Positions 53,333-61,437 of a stretch of 64,000 nt of DNA are shown piece after piece. The stretch is from NCBI GenBank assembly GCA_018676675.1, contig JABHEG010000179.1:1-64000 (forward strand), read 5' to 3'. How positions within the stretch are numbered: position 1 is the stretch's first letter; every line of letters starts with the position of its first letter. This stretch comes from Lentisphaerota bacterium. Its GTDB lineage: Bacteria > Verrucomicrobiota > Lentisphaeria > Oligosphaerales > JABHEG01. The translations under genes were made by a program, and so were the position numbers. The notes below the pieces were generated by a model. That model searched no databases, had not been told where the DNA came from, and saw nothing but the letters and a program-made list of their open reading frames with translations.

Positions 53333-56300
53333 TCATCGATACAACCACACTCTCATCATCGAGACCAGCCGTTCCTGGTCCACCGGTTTCGGCATATAGT
53401 CACTCGCGCCGGCATCTATGCATTTCTGCCGGTCTTGAGGCATGGCTTTGGCCGTCAATGCGATGATGGGTAGCTTCCGGAACTGCTCCTGGTCCCGAAT
53501 CCGCCCCATCGTCTCGTACCCGTCCATCACCGGCATCATGATATCCATGAGTACGAGGTCAATGTCGGCATTGGCCTTGAGAATGGAGAGTGCCTGCTGA
53601 CCGTTTCCCGCCTTCACAGGATGCATCCCGCGTCCAGCGAGGAAGCGTGACAGAGCAAACGTTGTCCGCATGTCATCATCCACGACGAGTACGGTCTTGT
53701 CCTTGAGCAACGCGTCTGTGTCGTGCAAATTCAGGATGACCTGCCTTTTCTGGTCGGGCATCGTGCTCACCATCTGGTGAAGGAAGAGCGACGCCTCGTC
53801 CAGCAACCGTTCCTGGGAACGCACGTCCTTTATCACAATCGATTCGGCGTGCTCCCTCAGCCCCATCTCCTCTTCTTTCGTGAGATCCCGGGCCGTGTGT
53901 ACAATCACCGGGGGCAGCTCGGATCCCTCCTCTTCCAGTTTCGCCAGTAGCTCTGCCCCGTCCATATCGGGCAAACCAAGGTCGAGAATCACGCAGCCGT
54001 AAGCATTAGCCCGAATCGCTTCGATGGCCTCACCGGCGCTCACGGCCTCGTCCAACTCCACATCCCCTCCGCCGATCAGTTCCCTGACACTGTTGCGGAT
54101 CTCCTCGTTGTCCTCCACAAGAAGCACCCGCTTGGTTGTACCCACAGCCTGTTTCTCGAGCTTCTCGAATGCGGCTTCCAGTTCCTCGCGACTGATCGGT
54201 TTCGTCGCGTGCCCCACGGCCCCCTTCCTGAGGGACTCAGTTGTTGGTTCGTCCGCCGAAATGACGTGCACGGGAATGTGCCTGGTCCGTGTGTTTTCCT
54301 TCAGGGCAGCGAGTACACTCCAGCCATCCATCCCGGGCAGGCGGATATCCAGGATGATGCCGTTCGGCAGTTGCTCGCCCGCCAGAAGCAAGCCATCCTC
54401 ACCACTGGCCGCGGCGAGGCACTTCAACCCCCGTTCGTGGCACTTCCCATAGAGGACGCCGGCAAAGGTCGGGTCGTCCTCGATTAGGAGAATCACCGTA
54501 TCAGATTCAGAGATGCTGTCCCGATCGTCCGCTATTGCGCTCGGAACGTGAATACCGCCGCCGGACTGGGGCCCGGCAGAAATCCCAGCACCGGGATTCG
54601 GGGCCTCGGACGCCCTCCCCTTCCTCGACTGGACCCCGGACTGCTCTCCTGCAGCCTTCATCGTTACCGGCAGGCACAGGGTGAAGGTCGAACCACAACC
54701 AGGCTCACTTTCGAGCAAGATCTTCCCGCCAAACAGGGCGGCAAACTCCCGAGAGATCGAGAGCCCAAGTCCAGTGCCTCCGAACTTCCTCGCCGTGCCG
54801 CCGTCGGCCTGTTGAAAGGCCTCGAAAATCACTTTTTGCTGTTCGGGGGCGACCCCGACGCCAGTGTCTTTGACGCTGATACTCAGCGCCTTTGCCGGGT
54901 CGAGTTGACCATGGGGCAGGTCAACAGCGGCAGTGGGACGACCAAAGGTAACGGAAACGCTACCCGCTTCAGTAAACTTGATCGCGTTGGACACCAGATT
55001 CTTGATGACCTGCGAGACGCGCTTGCGGTCCGCTTGGATCTCCTCCGGTGCATCACTGCTAACCTCGACGTTCCACTCCAATCCTCTCGCTTCAGCCATG
55101 TGACCAAAGGCTCGTTCAACCCCGGAGGCCAAATCCGTTACGGGAATGGTGCCGACTTGCAGATCCATACGCCCTGCCTCGATTTTCGCCAAGTCCAGGA
55201 TCTCGTTGATCAGACTGAGGAGGTCGCTGCCGCTGTTGTGGATGATTTGAGCAGACTCAACCTGATCGTCACGAAGGTGGCCATCCCTGTTCTCAGCCAG
55301 TTCTCGGGCCAGCAGCAACAGACTGTTCAGCGGGGTCCGCAGTTCGTGTGACATGTTCGCGAGGAACTCGGACTTGTACTTGCTGGCCAGCGCGACCTCT
55401 TCGGCTTTCTCCTGAATCGCTTTCCGGGCTTCCTCCACTTCGCGTTTTTGCCGCTCCAGGAGCTCATTCTTCTCTTCCAGTTCCTCGTTGGTGACCTCCA
55501 TCTCTTCCTGTTGGGCCTTGAGGCGCTCTTCTGAGTCCTTGAGACGGAGTGTCTGTTCCTGGAGTTCTTCGTTCGAGACCCTGAGTTCCTCCTGCTGTGT
55601 CTGCAGTTCCTCAGACAGGGCCCGGGCTTTCCCGAGAGAGTCGGCCAGCCGGTCCCGGCTCCGCGCAGTCTCAACCGCAATGGCGAACGCCGACATGGCC
55701 TGGTTGAGGTAATCAAGCTGCGTGTCGGTCGGTTGGTCGAGTGTCCCAACCTCGATCACACCGGTGACATGTTCCTCGAACAGGAACGGCACGACGGAGA
55801 TGAACCGTGGCGGTGTCTCACCAAGCCCTGAGGTAATTCTGACGTAGTCTTCCGGTACGTTGCTGATCAGGATTGGGCTCTTTTCCAGTGCGGCTTGCCC
55901 CACGACACCTTCCCCAAGCTTAAAAGAGTGTGACAAATTTTTCCGGCTGGCGTAAGCATAGGAACCGACGAGGGATAGCGTCTGTTCCTTGTCTTCATCC
56001 ACAGTCTCGTCAAGCAGGTACAGGGCCCCTACCTTTGCATCGAGCGTGGTGGCCACTTCTGAAGCAACGCGGGTGCAGAGGTCACGCACATTCATCTCTC
56101 CCCGGGTGGTATCATTGAGCCTGCCCATACCGGTCTTCAGCCAGTCGTAGCGCCGAGTCTCAGTCTCGTAAGCGCGCAATGACCGGGTCATCTCCCCCAA
56201 GGCGATGCCCAGTTCATCCTCCTCCGAGCGTGGCTCAACGTCAGTGGAGTAGTCTCCCCCCGCGATAGTGTTTGCCTGGCGGGCCGCCTCCCGCAGCGTC

Positions 56301-57061
56301 TCTGCCAGTTCCTGCATGGATGCCAGCAGCGCCCCAATCTCGTCTTGCGATGTCATCTTTACATCGAGATCTGTTCTGCCGCGAGTGAGTTGCTGTGCGG
56401 CGGCAACCGCCGCGGCCAGGCCGCTCTTCACTGAATGAGTGAGGACCGAACCGATTGCCAACATGATCGCCAACGCAGCAGTGATCAGCACGGTCGTCCA
56501 GCGAAAGACACGGGTGGCGATAGCATCGGCAGAGGTGATGAAGCTCTGAGCCTTGTTCTGAGCGAAGTCCACAAGCCCAGCCATCGCCGTCTCGAGTTTG
56601 GCGACATGGGTGGCCCCCTTGCCTCGGGTTATCTCCTGAGCCGTCGCCGTCTCCCCGGCCCTGGTAAGCTGGATCACTTCATCTCGGATCGGCTTCCATT
56701 CCTCAAACAGTGTCAGAGCTCGCTCAACACTCTCCCTATCCCCCAGGAAACGTGTCCGCACCAGCCGTAAGTCGTCGTAGACCTGCTGCTCCAACTCGTC
56801 GACGGTCCGACACGCAAGCACTCGCCTTTCCTGGTCCGGCGCCATCGCGACATCTTTCATGGAACGGTGCATCTTGATGATGTTTGCGTCGGCATCGCCA
56901 AGAGCCCGCCTGACCGTGAAAGGGTGCTCATAGAGCTTGGTTGTGAGAGTAGAGAGCCGCTGCATACCGACCAGAGCAGAGCAGCCCGCAGCGACCACCA
57001 CCGCAGCGATCACTGCGAATCCGAGAGCCAGCTTGCTGCCCACGTTCATGTTGCGCATCAT
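53333..57061 (-). CDS. Membrane hybrid kinase: 4HB-HAMP-GAF-HisKA-HATPase-REC-REC-REC
   Basis: Two membrane helices (~8-30; VLITAALAIMLAIGSVL ~185-205) bracket a periplasmic helical bundle like that of methyl-accepting proteins. HAMP-type helices (~206-310), a GAF domain (~330-480), a long Glu/Gln-rich coiled coil (~485-575), HisKA (NMSHELRTPLNSL, His ~588) and HATPase (GTGLGLSISREF) follow. Three receivers end the protein; their acceptor Asp residues lie in ILDIRLPGMDG, ILDLGLPDMDG and LMDIMMPVMDG. The architecture is that of the large stress or biofilm hybrid kinases. ATG 57061 (MMRNMNVGSKLALGF) has AGAGGA upstream and is preferred to GTG 57103. Its stop lies at the right edge of the four-helix-bundle element. 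Confidence 0.92.
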   Translation of the reverse strand: MMRNMNVGSKLALGFAVIAAVVVAAGCSALVGMQRLSTLTTKLYEHPFTVRRALGDADANIIKMHRSMKDVAMAPDQERRVLACRTVDELEQQVYDDLRLVRTRFLGDRESVERALTLFEEWKPIRDEVIQLTRAGETATAQEITRGKGATHVAKLETAMAGLVDFAQNKAQSFITSADAIATRVFRWTTVLITAALAIMLAIGSVLTHSVKSGLAAAVAAAQQLTRGRTDLDVKMTSQDEIGALLASMQELAETLREAARQANTIAGGDYSTDVEPRSEEDELGIALGEMTRSLRAYETETRRYDWLKTGMGRLNDTTRGEMNVRDLCTRVASEVATTLDAKVGALYLLDETVDEDKEQTLSLVGSYAYASRKNLSHSFKLGEGVVGQAALEKSPILISNVPEDYVRITSGLGETPPRFISVVPFLFEEHVTGVIEVGTLDQPTDTQLDYLNQAMSAFAIAVETARSRDRLADSLGKARALSEELQTQQEELRVSNEELQEQTLRLKDSEERLKAQQEEMEVTNEELEEKNELLERQKREVEEARKAIQEKAEEVALASKYKSEFLANMSHELRTPLNSLLLLARELAENRDGHLRDDQVESAQIIHNSGSDLLSLINEILDLAKIEAGRMDLQVGTIPVTDLASGVERAFGHMAEARGLEWNVEVSSDAPEEIQADRKRVSQVIKNLVSNAIKFTEAGSVSVTFGRPTAAVDLPHGQLDPAKALSISVKDTGVGVAPEQQKVIFEAFQQADGGTARKFGGTGLGLSISREFAALFGGKILLESEPGCGSTFTLCLPVTMKAAGEQSGVQSRKGRASEAPNPGAGISAGPQSGGGIHVPSAIADDRDSISESDTVILLIEDDPTFAGVLYGKCHERGLKCLAAASGEDGLLLAGEQLPNGIILDIRLPGMDGWSVLAALKENTRTRHIPVHVISADEPTTESLRKGAVGHATKPISREELEAAFEKLEKQAVGTTKRVLLVEDNEEIRNSVRELIGGGDVELDEAVSAGEAIEAIRANAYGCVILDLGLPDMDGAELLAKLEEEGSELPPVIVHTARDLTKEEEMGLREHAESIVIKDVRSQERLLDEASLFLHQMVSTMPDQKRQVILNLHDTDALLKDKTVLVVDDDMRTTFALSRFLAGRGMHPVKAGNGQQALSILKANADIDLVLMDIMMPVMDGYETMGRIRDQEQFRKLPIIALTAKAMPQDRQKCIDAGASDYMPKPVDQERLVSMMRVWLYR

Positions 57062-57154
57062 CTCGTCGTTCCTCTGCTTTGCATCACCGTCTTTCCGTAT
57101 CACGGACGGCCCGAGGCCCCATCTGAGACACAGCCGAGAATCGCGTTCCCGAAC

Positions 57155-59494
57155 TCACTCTGCCGCCTCAGTTCTCCCACTGGGCAGGTCAAGGTGGAAA
57201 CGAGTCCATTGCCCAGTCTCACTCTCGGCATGCAGTTCACCAAAATGGTCCTTGACGATGCTGTAGGCGATGGACAACCCCAGGCCTGTGCCCTTGCTGG
57301 CCCTCTTTGTGGTATAGAACGGCTCGAACATGTGCAGACACGATTCCCCGGAAATGCCCAGGCCATGGTCCTCAACGGTCAGTCGAATGGCGGGTGCACC
57401 ATCGCGCTGAATCGCGCACGCCGTAACACGGATAATCTTGTCCTCGTGGTAGCCCTCATATTTCTCGTTGAGGGCATCACGCGCATTGGTGAGTAGGTTC
57501 ATCACCACCTGTTGGATCTGCTGGCTGCGACAGGTGATCCTGGGCAGATCCTCCGACACCTCGATCTCCAGGGCGATCTGGTCGTGTCGCATGACCGTGC
57601 GAATCAGCGACGATGTCGCTTCGACGATATCAGACAGACAGGCAGGACTGTGGGACTGCTTCTCATGCCTCGCGAACTGAAGGAGGTTCTTGACCAAAGT
57701 GGCAATGCGCTCCGTCTCGTGAACGATTTCCCCGGCGAATATGGCCTTGCAGTCATCCTCTTCCAGATCGTCAGCTATCAGTTGGGCATAGTTCATGATG
57801 CCGTTGATGGGGTTGTTGATCTCGTGTGCAACGCCTCCGGCCAACGTCCCGATTGACTCCAGCTTCTGCTGTTCACGCAACTGCATCTCAAGCTGAAGCC
57901 GTGCCTTCTCAGACTCCTTCTGAGTGGTCACATCCCGAGCCGTCCCCTCATAGCAGTAAAGCCGTCCCCGGTCATCCAGATTGGAGCGGACGCTGAAACA
58001 GATCCAGACCTCTGAGCCGTCCCGCCGCGCGCAGCGCCTTTCCACGCTGTGTTCGTCACCGCTGAAAAGCGGGGCACCCTCATGTCCGGCAATCAGTGGC
58101 TCGACTCCGGTTTCGTCCGCGAGGAGCTCCGGCACACCGGCATACCCAAGCATGGCGGCGAACGCGGGATTCGCAGTCAGAACACGCCCCTCACAGTCAA
58201 GCTGGAAGATCCCATCCATGGCGTTGTCCACCAGTGACTGGTACTTGCGCTCGGCCTGCCACAGCTCGGCGGTCTTCTGCTTGACCCGTTCCTCAAGAGA
58301 TGAGTTCACGTCTTCGAGTTCCTGCTTCAGGCGCTGCAGTTCACGATTCTGCTGAACGGCGTTCTCGTAGGTTGAAAGCATCAGATCCAGGATCTGTTTG
58401 CGTGAGGCCCGGATGCGATACTGGGTGCCGTTAAGGTCCACATCGGTGTCGACGCGGTCCCTGATCTGTGATGGATGCCGGGCTCGCCCTGCCGCAATCG
58501 CCTCGATTCGGGACACCAGATGCTCGTCCGTGCACGGTTTGGTCAAGTAGTAATCGGCTCCCGCATTGATGCCGCGCACGATATCGGCAGGATCGGACAG
58601 CCCCGTAAGCATCACAACCTGAGTTGCCGACAGATCCCTGTCGTGCTTGATCGCCTTGCAGAGCCCATAGCCGTCCATCCCCGGCATGACCACGTCGCTC
58701 AGGACGATCTCAGGTTTCCACGCCTGGGCCATGGCAAGCCCTTCCTCACCGTCCTTTGCGACACGTACCTCGAAACCGTGTTCGGCAAGCCTGAATCGTG
58801 CGCGCTCTGCCTGAACCGGGCTGTCTTCGACCACGAGGACCCGGAGCCCGCTGCCGGCCGCCCCCACCTTCGGGGGTGCCTGCTCCTCGACGATGAGGTG
58901 GCCGAGGCTCTCCACGGCCTGAAGCGCTTGGCTCAGCTCTTCATTGGTAGTCGCCAGCCTTCGGCGATGTTGCAGCACGGCATCAAGGGACGAGAGCAGC
59001 AGGTTCACGATCTGTGCCTGATCCACGGTCACCGTGTGCTGCTTCCCGCCAAGCGAGAAGGCCAAGGCCAGATCCCGTCGCTCGTTGCCCGATTGCTGCG
59101 CATTCTCCTGGAGCTGCTGAATGCGCTCGACCAGTTCATCGATGTTGCAGGGCTTGGAGAGGAAGCAACTCGCCCCAGCCTCGAGCCCCCGGATGGCGTC
59201 CTCCGGCTCCCGAAGATCAGTCAGCAGGATAACCGGGACATGGCGCGACTCTGCGTCGTCATTGATCCTCCGACAGAGCTGGTACCCGTCCATGACAGGC
59301 ATGAGCACATCGGTCACCACGACATCCGGGAGCTGTCCGCGCATCAATTCCAGCGCTTCCTGGCCATCACGGGCGACACGCACGACAACCCCACGTCCGG
59401 AAAGCTGCTGCTGCAATCGGGCGGCCTGAGTCAGACTGTCCTCGACGACCAGCACATCGGCGCTCAATTGTACGTCTGTTCCCGGGTCACTCAT
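57155..59494 (-). CDS. REC-REC-PAS-HisKA-HATPase hybrid kinase
   Basis: Two receivers (Asp62 in VTDVLMPVMDG; Asp267 in LSDVVMPGMDG) are each followed by a similar hairpin-plus-helix linker (~145-190 and ~353-398). Then come a PAS domain (~418-525, with FQLDCEGRVLTANPAF), HisKA (His557 in GGVAHEINNPINGI) and HATPase (NLLTNARDAL, GTGLGLSIAYS). It is soluble. Its start overlaps the stop of the upstream response regulator by four bases (ATGA at 59491-59494), so the two are co-translated and probably signal together. Its kinase core is a close paralogue of the one at 49091-51250. Confidence 0.93.
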   Translation of the reverse strand: MSDPGTDVQLSADVLVVEDSLTQAARLQQQLSGRGVVVRVARDGQEALELMRGQLPDVVVTDVLMPVMDGYQLCRRINDDAESRHVPVILLTDLREPEDAIRGLEAGASCFLSKPCNIDELVERIQQLQENAQQSGNERRDLALAFSLGGKQHTVTVDQAQIVNLLLSSLDAVLQHRRRLATTNEELSQALQAVESLGHLIVEEQAPPKVGAAGSGLRVLVVEDSPVQAERARFRLAEHGFEVRVAKDGEEGLAMAQAWKPEIVLSDVVMPGMDGYGLCKAIKHDRDLSATQVVMLTGLSDPADIVRGINAGADYYLTKPCTDEHLVSRIEAIAAGRARHPSQIRDRVDTDVDLNGTQYRIRASRKQILDLMLSTYENAVQQNRELQRLKQELEDVNSSLEERVKQKTAELWQAERKYQSLVDNAMDGIFQLDCEGRVLTANPAFAAMLGYAGVPELLADETGVEPLIAGHEGAPLFSGDEHSVERRCARRDGSEVWICFSVRSNLDDRGRLYCYEGTARDVTTQKESEKARLQLEMQLREQQKLESIGTLAGGVAHEINNPINGIMNYAQLIADDLEEDDCKAIFAGEIVHETERIATLVKNLLQFARHEKQSHSPACLSDIVEATSSLIRTVMRHDQIALEIEVSEDLPRITCRSQQIQQVVMNLLTNARDALNEKYEGYHEDKIIRVTACAIQRDGAPAIRLTVEDHGLGISGESCLHMFEPFYTTKRASKGTGLGLSIAYSIVKDHFGELHAESETGQWTRFHLDLPSGRTEAAE

Positions 59495-60312
59495 TTCTCT
59501 TCGTCCCCAATCTCACGAAGGTAACCCTCGCGCAGCTCGGGATAGAGCTCGCCCAAACAGTTCGGACAAAGCCCGTGCGAGAAGCGTACGTCTGCGTGCG
59601 TTCGGACATAGTCTTCAACCTGCTGCCAGTACCCCTCATCGTCGCGCACCTTCTTGCAGTGGCAACACATGGGAAGCAACTCTTTGAGCGTACGGACCGC
59701 CCCAAGGGCGTCTCGAAGCTGCCGGTTCGCCTCCTTGAGTTCGCGGTTCATACGCACCGCCGTCTCGAACGAGGAAAACAACATATCGAGGATCTGGAAG
59801 CGCTCTGGGGAAAGGAAGTACTTCTGTCCGGCAAAGGCCACCTCCAAGCCAACGGCACTCCTGCTGCCAGTGCGCAGCTTCTTGTTCAGCAGGATGTACT
59901 CCAGACGCGAAAGCAACTGGCCCTCGTCAAAAGGCTTGGTCATGAAGTTGTCCGCTCCGCAGGCGAGCCCCTCGATCACGTCACCCGGCTCCGACAGCGT
60001 CGTGAGGAGAACCACGGGGATGTCCTTGGTCTCCGGGTTACCCTTGACGCGTCTACAGAGCCCATATCCATCCAGGCCAGGCATGACCACGTCACTCAGG
60101 ATCAACGTCGGCCGGTTGTCCGAAAGCCATGCCAAGGCTTCTTCACCGTCCGAAGCCACGTGCGAGGCGTAGTCGTTGGCCTCAAGCATGCTCTGGAGCT
60201 TCGCAGCCTGCGTCCGACTGTCCTCAACGACCAAGACCAGCGTCTTCGCGTCTCCTGCACCACCAGTGTCTGTCATGGGAATTCCCGTCTCATCTGTACT
60301 GTGTGAATCCAT
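59491..60312 (-). CDS. Response regulator with C-terminal Cys-rich (CxxC...CPxC) domain
   Basis: The receiver (LVLVVEDSRTQAAKL; acceptor Asp in LILSDVVMPGLDG, ~72; Lys in FMTKPF) is followed by the same linker type as in the neighbouring hybrid kinase (FAGQKYFLSPERFQILDMLF then a coiled coil). The C-terminal tail is CCHCKKVRDDEGYWQQVEDY with CPNCLGELYP. That Cys-rich tail occurs in many response regulators and PAS proteins and may bind zinc or iron; its function is unknown. There is no DNA-binding domain. ATG 60312 follows GGAAGGAG. It is co-transcribed with CheB upstream (21-bp gap) and overlaps the kinase downstream. Confidence 0.9.
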   Translation of the reverse strand: MDSHSTDETGIPMTDTGGAGDAKTLVLVVEDSRTQAAKLQSMLEANDYASHVASDGEEALAWLSDNRPTLILSDVVMPGLDGYGLCRRVKGNPETKDIPVVLLTTLSEPGDVIEGLACGADNFMTKPFDEGQLLSRLEYILLNKKLRTGSRSAVGLEVAFAGQKYFLSPERFQILDMLFSSFETAVRMNRELKEANRQLRDALGAVRTLKELLPMCCHCKKVRDDEGYWQQVEDYVRTHADVRFSHGLCPNCLGELYPELREGYLREIGDEEK

Positions 60313-60333
60313 GCGGCCTGCGCTCCTTCCCGT

Positions 60334-61422
60334 CTATACTCGGGCGACCTCTGCTACAAGGAAATCAGCAATTTCGTCAGGAGACATGGTGTGCATCGCT
60401 GCGTCCAGCCGAACGGCTTCACCGGGCATCCCGAACACAACGCACGTCTCGCGGTTCTGCACAATTGTCGCCGCACCACAATCTCGAAGCTTTTTGAGTT
60501 CGGCCGCGCCGTCCTTCCCCATGCCCGTGAGCAGAACCACTGTCGCGCTCCCGCCGTAGACGTCGGCAACAGATTGGAACAGCCGGCCTACCGCCGGGCG
60601 CAGCCCGTTGTCAGCAGGGACATCGAGCAAAGCAATGGTCTCTTCCTCTGTGACAACCATGTGGACATCGTCCGGAGCGAGATACACCACGCCCGGCCTC
60701 AAGAGATCCCCATCTCTCGCCGCACAGACGCGAACGGCACAACCCTGGTCGAGCCAGTCAACCATTCCCTCCAGGAACCCAGGTGAAATGTGTTGGACGA
60801 CCACGACCGGCCACGGGTAATCGGCAGGCAGGGCCGACATGATCCGCTGCAGCACCGGTGGGCCTCCGGTCGACGTACCCACGGCCAGGATGCGGCGGTT
60901 CCGGCGGGGGGCACGTGGGCGCTCAACGGGCCGGCTGCCCTTGCCGTCGCGCCAACGCCTGGTCACCAGTTTGACTTCGGATAGCGCTCTGACGGTGCTG
61001 ACAAGTTCGCGGACCTGGGCAGGGCTCTCGGCGTGCCCGAGCCCCCGTGGCTTCGCCAACGCCGCGAGGGCCCCCGCTTCCAGGGCTTTGAAGCCCATGT
61101 TCACCTGCTCGGAATCCCAACTCGCCGTCAAGATCACGATCGGCAACGGGTCGGTGGACATGATGTGGCGGGTCGCCTCAAACCCGTTCATTACCGGCAT
61201 GTTCACATCCATGGTGACGACGTCAGGCCGTTGCTCCTCAATAAACCGCAGGGCCTCAGCCCCGTTGCACGCTGTCCCGATCACCTCCAGAACTCGACTC
61301 GCGTTGAACATGTGCGTGAGATATTCGCGTGTCACGGCGCAATCATCGACGACGAGCACACGCACAGCACGGGTCCGATCCGCACCGCGATTGAGCTTTG
61401 CTGCCTGGTCACTGTTGGGCAC
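60334..61422 (-). CDS. cheB: CheB: receiver plus protein-glutamate methylesterase
   Basis: This is a full-length CheB of 362 residues. The receiver (VLVVDDCAVTREYL; Asp in VTMDVNMPVMNG) is joined by a basic linker to the methylesterase domain, with Ser in AVGTSTGGPPVLQ, His in VVQHISPGF and Asp in LLTGMGKDGA. Phosphorylation by CheA activates it to remove receptor methyl groups and reset sensitivity. It starts 15 bp downstream of CheA and is followed by the response regulator 21 bp later. Confidence 0.96.
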   Translation of the reverse strand: MPNSDQAAKLNRGADRTRAVRVLVVDDCAVTREYLTHMFNASRVLEVIGTACNGAEALRFIEEQRPDVVTMDVNMPVMNGFEATRHIMSTDPLPIVILTASWDSEQVNMGFKALEAGALAALAKPRGLGHAESPAQVRELVSTVRALSEVKLVTRRWRDGKGSRPVERPRAPRRNRRILAVGTSTGGPPVLQRIMSALPADYPWPVVVVQHISPGFLEGMVDWLDQGCAVRVCAARDGDLLRPGVVYLAPDDVHMVVTEEETIALLDVPADNGLRPAVGRLFQSVADVYGGSATVVLLTGMGKDGAAELKKLRDCGAATIVQNRETCVVFGMPGEAVRLDAAMHTMSPDEIADFLVAEVARV

Positions 61423-61437
61423 GATCCATTCTCCCGT

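Noticed and set aside
53250..53348. 33-residue N-terminal extension of the four-helix-bundle protein
   Set aside because: It translates the right heptad array and overlaps the end of the kinase gene. Family members start at the M-D-T-x-E-L-K equivalent.
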